Shown here: positions 9,001 through 15,195 of the stretch, piece by piece | How positions within the stretch are numbered: the stretch's first letter is position 1 | Layout: each line of letters opens with the position of its first letter | From: Enhygromyxa salina | GTDB lineage: Bacteria; Myxococcota_A; Polyangia; Nannocystales; Nannocystaceae | Reading direction: 5' to 3' | NCBI RefSeq assembly: GCF_002994615.1 | Contig: NZ_PVNK01000272.1 | Span: 1 to 34,098 of the forward strand | DNA: 34,098 nucleotides | Made by a program: the position numbers and the translations under genes | The notes under the pieces: model-generated | The model's database searches: none | Seen by the model: the letters and a program-made list of their open reading frames with translations, nothing else | What the model was told of the DNA's origin: nothing

Positions 9001-11786
9001 GCACGCTCCACGCCGAGCTGCTCGACGGCGCGGGCACGCTCCGGACCCGGGTCAAGAACACGAGCTTGTCGAAGACCGCGTCGATGATCATCGTCGGCTT
9101 CGAGGTCGAGTGCCGCGACGGCGAGGTCCTGGTCTACTCGATGACCACGGTGTTCGGCTTCTTCCCGGCCGCGGCCTTCGAGGATCAGGCCGGGCTGCCG
9201 ACGAGCGCCGCGCAGCGTCGCGCGCTCGAGGCCCCGAGCGAGCGCAGCTGGGCGCTCGACGGGACCCGCGCGACGCCGGGCCGGGCGCGGATGGCCCGGC
9301 CGATGCTGCTGATGCTCGATCGGGTGACCCGCTTCGATCCCGAGGGCGGCGCGGCCGGGCTCGGCGCGGCGCGGGCCGAGAAGGACGTCGACCCCGACGA
9401 GTGGTTCTTCAAGGCCCACTTCTTCCAGGATCCCGTCCAGCCCGGCTCGCTCGGCATCGAGGCCATGATCCAGCTGCTGCAGTGGACCATGCTCGAGCTC
9501 GGGATGGACGCCGACATGGCGGCGCCGCGCTTCGAGCCGATCGCAAGCGGTGAGGCGCTGACCTGGAAGTACCGGGGGCAGGTGGTCCCGAGTAACCGGG
9601 TGATCTCGACGACCCTCGAGATCACCTCGCGCGGTCGCGACGAGCGCGGCGCCCTCGCGATCGCGACGGCCTCGCTGTGGGTCGACGGCAAGCGGATCTA
9701 CGAGGCATCAAATATCGGCATGCGCATCGTCGATGACGCAGAGGTCGGCGACGGGCGCACGATCACGCTGGATCCCGAGCGCGACAGCTGGCTGCGCGAC
9801 CACTGCCCGACCTGGACCGTGCCCGCGCTGCCGATGATGTCGATGGTCGATCTGCTCGCCCAGGCGACCCGGGCCGATGAGCGCCTCGTCGGCCTGCGCG
9901 ACGTCCGGGTCAAGGGCTGGCTGGTCCTCGACGAGGCCCGGCGGCTGCGGATCGAGCGAGATCGCGAGCGCGTCGAGCTGCGGGTGATCGAGCCTGACGG
10001 GTCCGAGCGCGAGGTTGCGAGCGGGCGCCTGGTCCTCGCGCGGCGCTACGGTGAGCGGCCGCGGCCGCTCGCGCCGCTCAGGGGCGAGCCGATCGCGCTG
10101 CCCTACGAGCACGGCGAGCTGTTTCATGGGCCGGCGTTTCAGCTGCTCGAGCAGCTCGTGCGCACGGACGCGGGCGCGTCGTCGATCGTCCGCGTCGACA
10201 GCGAGGTCCCGATCGGTCGCCTCGCGCCCGCGCTGCTCGACGTCGCGACCCACGGCATCCCCCACGATCGCCTCGACGCGTGGACCTGGCCCGCCGGCCA
10301 GCAGCCCTCGTCGGGCAAGGTCGCGTATCCGGCCTGGATCCCCGAGCTCGAGCTGTTCGGCCCGACGCCGAGCTCCGGCACCCTGCGCTGCGAGGTCCGG
10401 CCCTTCGGCGTCGTCGGCAGCCCCGACTTCCCGGCCTTCGAGATCCACCTGATCGGTGACGAGGGGGTCTGGTGTCGCATGCGCCTGGTCGAGGCCTGCT
10501 TCCCCAAGGGCCGGCTCGGCAGCGCCGCGCCCCGCGAGCGCCGGGCCTTTCTCCGCGATCACCGGGCCGTCTCGGGGCTGTCGCTCGCGCGCACGGGGCC
10601 GACCCAGACCTCGCTGAGCCTCGCCGAGCTCGACGCCAGCGACTGGCTCCCGGGCACCGTCGCCGGCATCTACGGCAGCCGAGATCCCGACGCGGTCGCG
10701 CGCAAGGAGCACATCGCGGCGGCCCACGAGCTCCACCCGCGCCACCTCCCCGACGCGCTGCCGCTGACCCGCTTCGAGCTCAGCACCCAGCGCGAGGACG
10801 CCGAGCTCGTCGTCCGCGGCCCGGCCTTCGGCGAGCTCGACATCTCTCCGGTGCGCGAGTTTTGGACGCGGTGGTTCGCGCGCGGACCGTGGCCCGTCGA
10901 GGATCTCTACTACGGCATGATCGAGCGCTTCGTGCGTCGGGTCGTCATCGAGGATCCGCCGGCTTTCGCGGCGATCGAGGGCCGCAGCACGGTGTTTTTG
11001 GCCAACCATCAGGTCGGCGCCGAGTCGCTGCTGTTCTCGGTCATCGCCTCGGCGCTGATCAAGGTGCCGACGGTGACCCTGGCCAAGATCGAGCACCGCC
11101 ACACCTGGCTGGGCCGCCTGATCGCCCACTGCTTTTCCTACCCCGAGGTCCGCGATCCCAAGCTGATCACCTTCTTCGATCGCGCCGACAAGGCCAGCCT
11201 CGGCAAGATCATCGTCGAGCTGGGCGCCGAGATGCGCGGCGCGGGGCGCTCGGTCATGGTCCACGTCGAGGGCACACGCTCGCTGAGCTGCACGACCCCC
11301 GTGCTGAAGATGAGCGGCAAGTTCCTCGACATGGCGATCGCGGCTGGCGCCCCGGTCGTGCCCGTGCGCTTCGTCGGCGGCCTCCCGGTCGAGCCGCTCG
11401 ACCAACGCATCGAGTTTCCGGTCGCCATGGGTCGCCAGGACATCTGGTTTGGGCGCCCGTTGTTGCCGGAGGAGCTCGCGCCGATACCCTACGGCGAGCG
11501 CCGCAACCTCGTGATCTCTGCGATCAACGGGCTGGGCCCGGCGGCCGCCGACGAGCGCCCGCTGCCTGGGGATCCCCGCTTCGAGGCCGAGGTCGAGCGC
11601 TGGCAGGCCGAGCGTGGCATCGATCGGCCCCACGCGACCCTCTATCGGGTGCTCGCCGAGCTCGACGCCCCCGGCGCCGGGGTCTCGCGACTGCTCGCCG
11701 CGGCTCAGGCCGCCGAGCTCGACGCCGACGACTCAGCCGAGGGCCGCTGGCTCGCCGAGCTCGCCCGGCGCCTGCTCGGCTCGTAA
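3063..11786 (+). CDS. pfa3: PUFA synthase subunit Pfa3 (KS-CLF-AT-linker-DH-DH-DH-AGPAT)
   Basis: 2907 residues. The start is the ATG after GAAAGGGG, 13 bases past pfa2; a second ATG follows directly. Ketosynthase about 4-431 with the complete Cys185 (DTACASS), His320, His355 triad. Chain length factor about 450-830, where Glu615 stands at the place of the KS cysteine. Acyltransferase about 844-1150 with nucleophile Ser930 in GYSSG. Gln-rich helix and Pro/Ala linker about 1190-1436. Two FabA-like double hotdogs about 1440-2230 (active His1724 in GHFFNDPCMPG and His2119 in AHFFQDPVQPG, each paired with a degenerate hotdog). PKS-type dehydratase about 2241-2480 (His2247, FHGPAFQ). Acylglycerolphosphate acyltransferase about 2590-2815 (NHQVGAE, VEGTRS). 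In the family it elongates and dehydrates/isomerises the chain; the acyltransferase probably transfers the PUFA to lysophosphatidate. The enoyl reductase gene is not downstream. Confidence 0.95.
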   Translation: MMSFEPIAIVGRACVLPGALSPEQLWTLVIEGRDMVSAADEGRWRLPSADVRGDGADQTWSDRGGYVRGFEGVWDPEGFAVPAASLAGLDPLFHWVLHCARAALDDAGDRRRGAVARERVGAVFGNLGFPIAQMSRLAESRWFGVDGQPGAAVDPRNRFMGSGPAALLERALGLAPGVFCLDTACASSLVAIKLACDQLHDGRVDLALAGAVNRADDLFLHVGFCALSALSRSGRSRPFHADADGLLPAEGAGFVALERLADARRNGRHIYGVIRGVGLSNDGRGRGFLAPAQEGQVRALRQAYALAGVRPSEVSLLECHATGTVVGDATELRSSAEVFKDTQVPIGSLKSNLGHAITAAGVAGLIKVLEAMRHGQRPPTLHTDAPNPELSQTPFRVLTRAEPWTRADPERPRIAGVSAFGFGGNNAHLIVSEDDPSLAATPSDPVAPPEPLAVVGLGAIVGSAHGVEAFTDALLGEREPDPRTGEFELDLAGLRFPPNDLRRTLAQQLLVLAAAREASGAVADGLARERSGVFMGLEPDAEICRHGARWRLAEQLRQAGVEPRSHTAWLERAREALVGPLSAAGVVGTMPNIPANRINAQLDLGGHSCTVFDGESSGRRALELASRALRHGELDSALVCAVDLSCEEVHASALAAVEAGKEQAEPGDAAVVLVLRRLSEARRAGERVLAVLDADLSDSGSAGERLEPEAYRLRERFGRSWAGGDLRDLCAAVLAGRRASLPDARPWSGPRRMRVPGPSGGADLILHPRLAAPELLVFAAASEAELARALADARPGGEGPCRAVIVAHGPHERAARIERARRQLEDGRPSGPGVFVRREPIDGQLALVFNGAGAAYSGMARPLLDAIPKLGRELAARSPELAAAFDAPWPDAADISPLQQLWASSFVSQLHARVSLDLLGLRPDALIGYSSGESNSLFASGIWTDHDAMVAACRESGVFTGEIGGELRAVGRAWACDDPRWETWTVLAPIPEIEAAVAVEPRVHLSVIHHDNEGIVAGDPEGCARVRAALGEARCLRLGYDLAVHVPELAEIRDAWLELHRRPVRPRADLRVYSGAHAGAYEPSSEACAAAILGQADRRLDFRAVIEQAYADGVRVFVEQGPQGACSRWIREILGPRDAVVVALDRKGGGIEVVVEAAAALIAAGVPCSADALVTSRAPSRAASGHVLRFDAHPPSVRLELPASPASPEQSDPKHGSNPTMTTAAQSLQIMPPAPTLPATHAAAPALTGAPVSTPPAHPPTPAPTSTPSPTPSPTPAAASPVAPPRSNSAAAVVQAQLAELGHQQRIFVEQQAALHQQFLAVHERSMGLLAAAARGRGPVAAPSPVAAPSPVAAPSPVAAPSSVAAPIPVAAPTPVAAPTPAAAPTPVAAPTPAAAPRPAQVARPKPTQPRPKPKSPELAPPTQTGPRPPIGPTFDRAALEIHASGRISDIFGPAFAGQDRYGQQVRMPEPPLLLADRVTGLDAEPMSMKLGTIWTETDVRADAWYLHDGYMPGGIMIESGQADLLLISYLGVDAENQGERVYRLLGCTLTYHGGLPRVGETLAFDIHLDGHAKQGGTRLMFFHYDCHIDGQPRLSVRKGQAGFFTTAELAASEGCLWRPEDQDIVPEPRLDPPALTCTHSSLSPAQLQAFSEGRPWDCFGAGGDARDGWDFAKTHTRTPRIQGQRMLFFDRVDRLEPRGGPWARGYLSASTTITPDHWFFDGHFFNDPCMPGTLMFEGCLQTMAVFLASLGYTIRRDGWRFEPVQDEPFALSCRGQVTPEARHLRYEVFVEEVIAGPVPTIYADLLCTVDGLKAFHARRVGLSLVPAWPLDEGHPLVTDGPADPTQVATAGEFAFDYPSMLACAQGRPTAAFGPIYARFDSPETVARLPNPPYHFISRAVAIDGQIGELRPGMSVEVEWDVGGGGAFGPWYLAENGCRTVPFAVLLEAALQPCGWLASYMGCALSSSESLMFRNLDGTGTLHAELLDGAGTLRTRVKNTSLSKTASMIIVGFEVECRDGEVLVYSMTTVFGFFPAAAFEDQAGLPTSAAQRRALEAPSERSWALDGTRATPGRARMARPMLLMLDRVTRFDPEGGAAGLGAARAEKDVDPDEWFFKAHFFQDPVQPGSLGIEAMIQLLQWTMLELGMDADMAAPRFEPIASGEALTWKYRGQVVPSNRVISTTLEITSRGRDERGALAIATASLWVDGKRIYEASNIGMRIVDDAEVGDGRTITLDPERDSWLRDHCPTWTVPALPMMSMVDLLAQATRADERLVGLRDVRVKGWLVLDEARRLRIERDRERVELRVIEPDGSEREVASGRLVLARRYGERPRPLAPLRGEPIALPYEHGELFHGPAFQLLEQLVRTDAGASSIVRVDSEVPIGRLAPALLDVATHGIPHDRLDAWTWPAGQQPSSGKVAYPAWIPELELFGPTPSSGTLRCEVRPFGVVGSPDFPAFEIHLIGDEGVWCRMRLVEACFPKGRLGSAAPRERRAFLRDHRAVSGLSLARTGPTQTSLSLAELDASDWLPGTVAGIYGSRDPDAVARKEHIAAAHELHPRHLPDALPLTRFELSTQREDAELVVRGPAFGELDISPVREFWTRWFARGPWPVEDLYYGMIERFVRRVVIEDPPAFAAIEGRSTVFLANHQVGAESLLFSVIASALIKVPTVTLAKIEHRHTWLGRLIAHCFSYPEVRDPKLITFFDRADKASLGKIIVELGAEMRGAGRSVMVHVEGTRSLSCTTPVLKMSGKFLDMAIAAGAPVVPVRFVGGLPVEPLDQRIEFPVAMGRQDIWFGRPLLPEELAPIPYGERRNLVISAINGLGPAAADERPLPGDPRFEAEVERWQAERGIDRPHATLYRVLAELDAPGAGVSRLLAAAQAAELDADDSAEGRWLAELARRLLGS
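7077..7256 (+). repeat. 18-bp tandem repeat encoding P-V/A-A-A-P-S/T hexapeptides
   Basis: Ten in-frame units of 18 bases encode hexapeptides of the form PVAAPS, PVAAPT or PAAAPT (Pfa3 residues 1339-1398). They form an extended Pro/Ala linker between the AT/helical segment and the first dehydratase. Copies drift from PVAAPS early to P[VA]AAPT late, as expected of a slippage-expanded flexible linker. Confidence 0.9.
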
Positions 11787-11796
11787 TTGGCGAATT

Positions 11797-12264
11797 TCAG
11801 CCTTCGAGCTTCTCGACGACGATATCGACGAGTTGCTCGGCCGAGAGCTCCCGGTAGCGGTAGTTACCCTCGAACCACTCGACGATTGGATCGACCTCGC
11901 CGTCCTTCGCCTTTCGTGTGAGCCCACGATTGGCGTTTGTGACCTCGCGGAGGCGCGCGCGGACGATGTCGGCGCCTTCCTGATCGCGGTGGTAGTATTT
12001 CTTGATCCACCGAAACAGGAAGTAGACCAGGGTCGGATCCGCGGCCTCGAGCTTGCGATCCGACTCGGCCGGATCTGCGAGACCCTGCACGATGCCGCGA
12101 AGGAGGACCAGCGTCTCGCGCTTCTCGCGAGCGAACTCGTCGGTGTCCGGATACACGTCTTCCGGGTCAGCCGGGGGTTCGGGCGCGGGCGCGGGCGCGG
12201 GGTCTTGCTCGGACTCGGTGGGATCCACGGCAGGGATGATGAGCGCTGGGTGAGGGGAGTGCAA
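11797..12264 (-). CDS. Small hypothetical protein, convergent to pfa3
   Basis: 155 residues if read from a TTG at 12264. The start is uncertain, because neither it nor an in-frame GTG about 36 bases downstream has a clear ribosome site. The N-terminal 40 residues are Pro/Ala/Glu-rich and disordered-looking. The rest is charged and probably helical, with EREKRETLVLL-like, FLFRWIKKYYHRDQEGADIVRARL and YRYRELSAEQLVDIVVEKLEG stretches (approximate positions 50-70, 83-107, 135-155). No signal peptide or membrane segment. Its stop lies 10 bases from the pfa3 stop, so the two genes converge tail to tail. I do not recognise the family. An overlapping + strand frame is judged a shadow, because this one has more protein-like residue use. 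Confidence 0.6.
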   Translation of the reverse strand: MHSPHPALIIPAVDPTESEQDPAPAPAPEPPADPEDVYPDTDEFAREKRETLVLLRGIVQGLADPAESDRKLEAADPTLVYFLFRWIKKYYHRDQEGADIVRARLREVTNANRGLTRKAKDGEVDPIVEWFEGNYRYRELSAEQLVDIVVEKLEG

Positions 12265-12503
12265 GCAGCGCCGGGGGCGGTATCTCGGCGCTGCTGAGCG
12301 GCGCTGGGGAGGGGCGGCGCCTTCGTCCGCTCGGGAGCGGGGCAGGCGAGGGGCCGGGACGCAGGGATCGTCAGCGGTGCTTGCGCGGCTGCGGCGCTCG
12401 TGGTTGCTTGTCAGTCTGGCGACGGCGCAGTTGGAGCCGAGGCTTCACCCTGGGTGTTTGAACCCAACATTCGAATTGCGAGGTGACGAGAATCGAGGTG
12501 TGC

Positions 12504-12515
12504 ATGTGTACACAT
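12504..12515. promoter_or_regulatory. Perfect palindrome ATGTGTACACAT
   Basis: The sequence equals its own reverse complement over 12 bases and sits in the A+T-richer intergenic stretch about 390 bases before the FAD-oxidoreductase start. TGTGTACACA-like sites are typical of dimeric helix-turn-helix regulators, but no regulator gene adjoins it. A chance palindrome is possible. Confidence 0.3.
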
Positions 12516-12805
12516 TTAGTATCGTGAGTCACTCTGCATGTTCGAATCGTCACCATTGAGAATGGCGCCGTGAACTCGTGGCGTCTCTAGCAGCTAGACT
12601 GGCACAAAGATCATTCGCGTTCTGGCGGCGGAGACGCTGTAGGAGATCGTGGGATACTTGATCACGCCTCCAACCCTCGGTTTGGGACCCAGCCAACCGC
12701 CCAGGCGCAGCGAGCGTGAGCGTCGCCTGCAGCTCGGGGTGTGAGATATTCTTTCTGATCAAAACTCCCAATACGATCTCTGGATACAGCTGTCGCACCC
12801 GTAGT

Positions 12806-12845
12806 ACAGTGTGGTTAAAATGGGGCATGCAGGAGTACACACTGT
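12806..12845. promoter_or_regulatory. Inverted repeat ACAGTGTG-24-CACACTGT upstream of FAD-oxidoreductase
   Basis: Eight-base arms at 12806-12813 and 12838-12845 are exact reverse complements, separated by 24 bases. The right arm ends about 60 bases before the ATG at 12905. Both arms lie next to AGTACA, giving an overlapping direct repeat. The position fits an operator; a weak TGTGAC (12844-12849) / TACGAT (12866-12871) pair with 16-base spacing overlaps it. Confidence 0.35.
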
Positions 12846-12904
12846 GACTTTTTTGAACTCTGCGGTACGATGACGGCCACTACCAATCTGTCACTGGAGT
12901 CATC

Positions 12905-14308
12905 ATGAGCCACGCCATCGTCATGGGAGGATCGATCGCCGGGTTGTGTGCCGCGGCGGCCCTTGCCAAGAATTTCGACCGAGTCACAGTGCTCGAGCGA
13001 GACCCCGAGCCAGGGTTCGAGCCGGGCAAGCGCCGCGGTGTCCCGCAGGGCGGGCACGCCCACGTCTTGCTCCGACGGGGGCAGGAGATCATGGATGGGC
13101 TGTTTCCTGGCGCGTTTGATGCGCTCGCTCGCGGCGGGTCGTTTCGCAAGGACCTCGGGACGGCCTTCCGCTGGTTCCAGTTTGGCGAGTGGAAGATGCG
13201 CTCGGAGCTGGGGGTCGATGCCTGGTACCAGAGTCGGCCCTTCCTCGAGCACCACCTGCGTCAGAGCTTGATGCGAAACCCCAAGGTCGAGCTGCGCTTC
13301 GAGGCGGGGATTGAGCAACCTCTACATGCGCGCGGCAAAGTCTACGGCGTCCGGATGCGTGATGGTTCGGAGCTCGCCGGCGACTTGGTCGTCGATGCGA
13401 CCGGGCGCGGCTCCCGGTCGACGACCTGGTTGCGTGACTGGGGGTACGGGGCCGTTCCTGAGCAGCGCGTCAAGATCGGGATGGGCTATGTCTCCGGCGT
13501 GTTCGAGCCTGCGGCGGACTCCGAGCCCGTCAGGGGGGCGGTGGGGGTCTACCAGCACGCGCCAGTGTCCAAGCGGCTCGGTCTCGCGTTTCCCCTGGAG
13601 GGGGGCCGGGTGATGGTGACGCTCTGTGGATATCACGGAGATCATGCGCCCTCGGACATTGAAGGCTTTCGGGCGTGGGCCGGAACGTTGCTTCGCCCGG
13701 ACATCAGCGATGTGTTGGCGGGGGCGACCTTGATTGGCAAGCTGCGCAAGTCAACCTTCCCCGAGCAGATCCGGCGCTGCTACGACCGGATGCTCAGGCT
13801 CCCCAACCGCTACCTCGTGCTCGGGGACGCGATGTGTTGCTTCGATCCAACCTTTGGCCAGGGCATGGTCGTCTCGGCGATCCAGGCGTCGGAGCTCGCC
13901 GCGTTCAAGGGATTTCGTGGCCGCCCCAACACCTCAACGCGGCGTCTGCAGCGACGCTTGTCTCGGACGACGGTGCTGCCGTTCACGATGACCGCGAACG
14001 AGGCCCACCGCTGGCCCGAGACAACGGGGTGGACGCCTGCATTGGGTGGGGTCCAGCGCGCCTACATCGGCAAGGTGTATGACGGCGCGAGTCACGACCC
14101 GGTGATCTACCGCGCGCTGGTGGAGACCATGCACTTCCTCGCGCCCCCGACCGCGCTGTTTCGGCCGCGGCTGGCGTGGCGGGTCCTGACGGCCCAAGCG
14201 CCGGAGGCCAAGCCGGAGGTGAGGCCGGAGGTGAGGTCTCCGGCCAAGCCGGCGGCCGCGGCCTTCGTCGGTGAGCTGTCCTCTGGCGTGCGCCAGGCGG
14301 GTCCCTGA
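12905..14308 (+). CDS. FAD-dependent oxidoreductase / hydroxylase-type monooxygenase
   Basis: 467 residues; ATG preceded by GGAG at 12896-12899. The N-terminus is a Rossmann FAD-binding motif (IVMGGSIAGLCAAAAL, residues 5-20) followed by the acidic end of strand 2 (VTVLERD) and the RRGVPQGGHAHVLL segment seen in a subgroup of flavoprotein hydroxylases. A second FAD motif, VLGDAMCCFDPTFGQGM, lies near residues 305-321. No membrane segment. Members are class A flavin monooxygenases or reductases acting on polyketide, terpenoid or lipid substrates; the substrate cannot be read from the sequence. A 20-base gap to the following reductase gene suggests a two-gene operon. Codon use is a little less G+C-rich than in pfa2/pfa3, consistent with separate acquisition. 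The C-terminus is Lys/Pro/Glu-rich and variable. Confidence 0.8.
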   Translation: MSHAIVMGGSIAGLCAAAALAKNFDRVTVLERDPEPGFEPGKRRGVPQGGHAHVLLRRGQEIMDGLFPGAFDALARGGSFRKDLGTAFRWFQFGEWKMRSELGVDAWYQSRPFLEHHLRQSLMRNPKVELRFEAGIEQPLHARGKVYGVRMRDGSELAGDLVVDATGRGSRSTTWLRDWGYGAVPEQRVKIGMGYVSGVFEPAADSEPVRGAVGVYQHAPVSKRLGLAFPLEGGRVMVTLCGYHGDHAPSDIEGFRAWAGTLLRPDISDVLAGATLIGKLRKSTFPEQIRRCYDRMLRLPNRYLVLGDAMCCFDPTFGQGMVVSAIQASELAAFKGFRGRPNTSTRRLQRRLSRTTVLPFTMTANEAHRWPETTGWTPALGGVQRAYIGKVYDGASHDPVIYRALVETMHFLAPPTALFRPRLAWRVLTAQAPEAKPEVRPEVRSPAKPAAAAFVGELSSGVRQAGP

Positions 14309-14328
14309 GCCGCGGGCGCGTTTGGACC

Positions 14329-15177
14329 GTGGCCAGCACCTTCGCCAACAAGCGCGTGTTCATCACGGGCGGCTCGAGCGGCATCGGTCGGGCGCTCGCG
14401 TGGCAGCTCGCGGCCGAGGGCGCGCACGTGTGCATCGCCGCCCGCGGTCAGGCGGGGATCGACGAGACCATCGCCGAGCTCGAGGCTCGGGCCGCTTCGC
14501 CGACGCAGATCCTGTTCGGCGTCGCGGTCGACATCGGCGATCGTGAGGCCGTGGGCGCGGCTGTCGGCCGCGTGCTCGAACGCCTCGGCGGCCTCGATCT
14601 GTTGATCAACAACGCGGGCATCGCCCACCCCGCCGCGTTCCTCGACACCCCCGACGAGGTCTTTGACGCGATGATGCGGGTCAACTACTTCGGCACCGTC
14701 CACGTCACGCGCGCGCTCGTACCCGCGATGATCGAGGGCGGCGGCGGTCAAGTAGCGATCGTCTCTTCGCTGGCCGGTGTCGTCGGGATCTACGGCTACA
14801 CCGCCTACGCCGCCAGCAAGTACGCGGTCCGGGGCTTCGCCGAGTGTCTGCGCCAAGAGCTCATGCAGCACGGTATCGGCGTGAGCGTGGTGTTTCCGCC
14901 CGACACCGACACGCCGCAGCTCGAGCGGGAGAGCCGGACCAAGCCGCCCGAGACGGCCGCGCTCGCGGGCACGGTCAAGCCCCTCAGCGCCGAATTCGTG
15001 GCCAAGACGATCCTCGCCGGACTGAGCCGGCGACGCTTCCACGTGATCCCGGGGCTGGCCTCGAAGCTGATCTACTTCGCGGCCGGGCGCTTTCCTGTGA
15101 TCACCAGGCTGGTCCTCGATCGCGACCTTCGCCGCTTTCAACGGCGGGCGCGAGCGCTGGCCCGCGGCGACGAGTGA
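14329..15177 (+). CDS. Short-chain dehydrogenase, 3-ketodihydrosphingosine reductase-like
   Basis: 282 residues from a GTG start, 20 bases after the oxidoreductase. Classical SDR features: nucleotide-binding TGGSSGIG at 13-20, NNAG at 94-97, catalytic Ser147, Tyr160 and Lys164 (YAASK). The diagnostic part is PPDTDTP at 190-196, followed by an ExxRTKPxET-like stretch and a C-terminal hydrophobic/amphipathic region (about 235-265). That arrangement is the hallmark of eukaryotic and bacterial 3-ketosphinganine reductases (KDSR), which reduce 3-ketosphinganine to sphinganine with NADPH on the membrane face. Sphingolipids are known from myxobacteria. Serine palmitoyltransferase is not in the window, so reduction of another 3-keto lipid remains possible. 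SDR membership is certain; the KDSR assignment is good but not proven. Confidence 0.82.
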   Translation: MASTFANKRVFITGGSSGIGRALAWQLAAEGAHVCIAARGQAGIDETIAELEARAASPTQILFGVAVDIGDREAVGAAVGRVLERLGGLDLLINNAGIAHPAAFLDTPDEVFDAMMRVNYFGTVHVTRALVPAMIEGGGGQVAIVSSLAGVVGIYGYTAYAASKYAVRGFAECLRQELMQHGIGVSVVFPPDTDTPQLERESRTKPPETAALAGTVKPLSAEFVAKTILAGLSRRRFHVIPGLASKLIYFAAGRFPVITRLVLDRDLRRFQRRARALARGDE

Positions 15178-15195
15178 CACGCTCGGGGGTCGAGA

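Larger units (their letters stand above)
12265..12904. other. 640-base intergenic stretch, A+T-richer than surroundings
   Basis: No convincing gene. The right half (about 12440-12870) is visibly richer in A+T than the flanks. It contains a perfect 12-base palindrome (12504-12515), a CTAGCAGCTAG block (12587-12597) and an inverted repeat just upstream of the next gene (12806-12845). A 96-codon open frame on the - strand (12550-12840) matches nothing I recognise. The stretch could hold the control region of the downstream gene pair, a decayed gene or the edge of an acquired segment. Confidence 0.6.

Noticed and set aside
6927..9419. Very long open frame on the - strand opposite pfa3
   Set aside because: It is an antisense shadow of strongly G/C-biased pfa3 codons: composition is Arg/Gly/Ala-rich with no recognisable domain, and the + strand frame has full domain support.
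11614..12297. 227-codon + strand frame across the end of pfa3 and the small convergent gene
   Set aside because: It begins inside pfa3 in another frame, and its protein is less plausible than the charged helical protein on the - strand.
12550..12840. 96-codon open frame on the - strand in the A+T-richer intergenic stretch
   Set aside because: No ribosome site, no recognisable domain, and the frame overlaps the likely control region of the oxidoreductase; it could be a decayed gene but cannot be supported.
12853..12871. TTGAAC / TACGAT as a promoter for the oxidoreductase gene
   Set aside because: The spacing is only seven bases, far from the 16-18 needed by a sigma70-type promoter.
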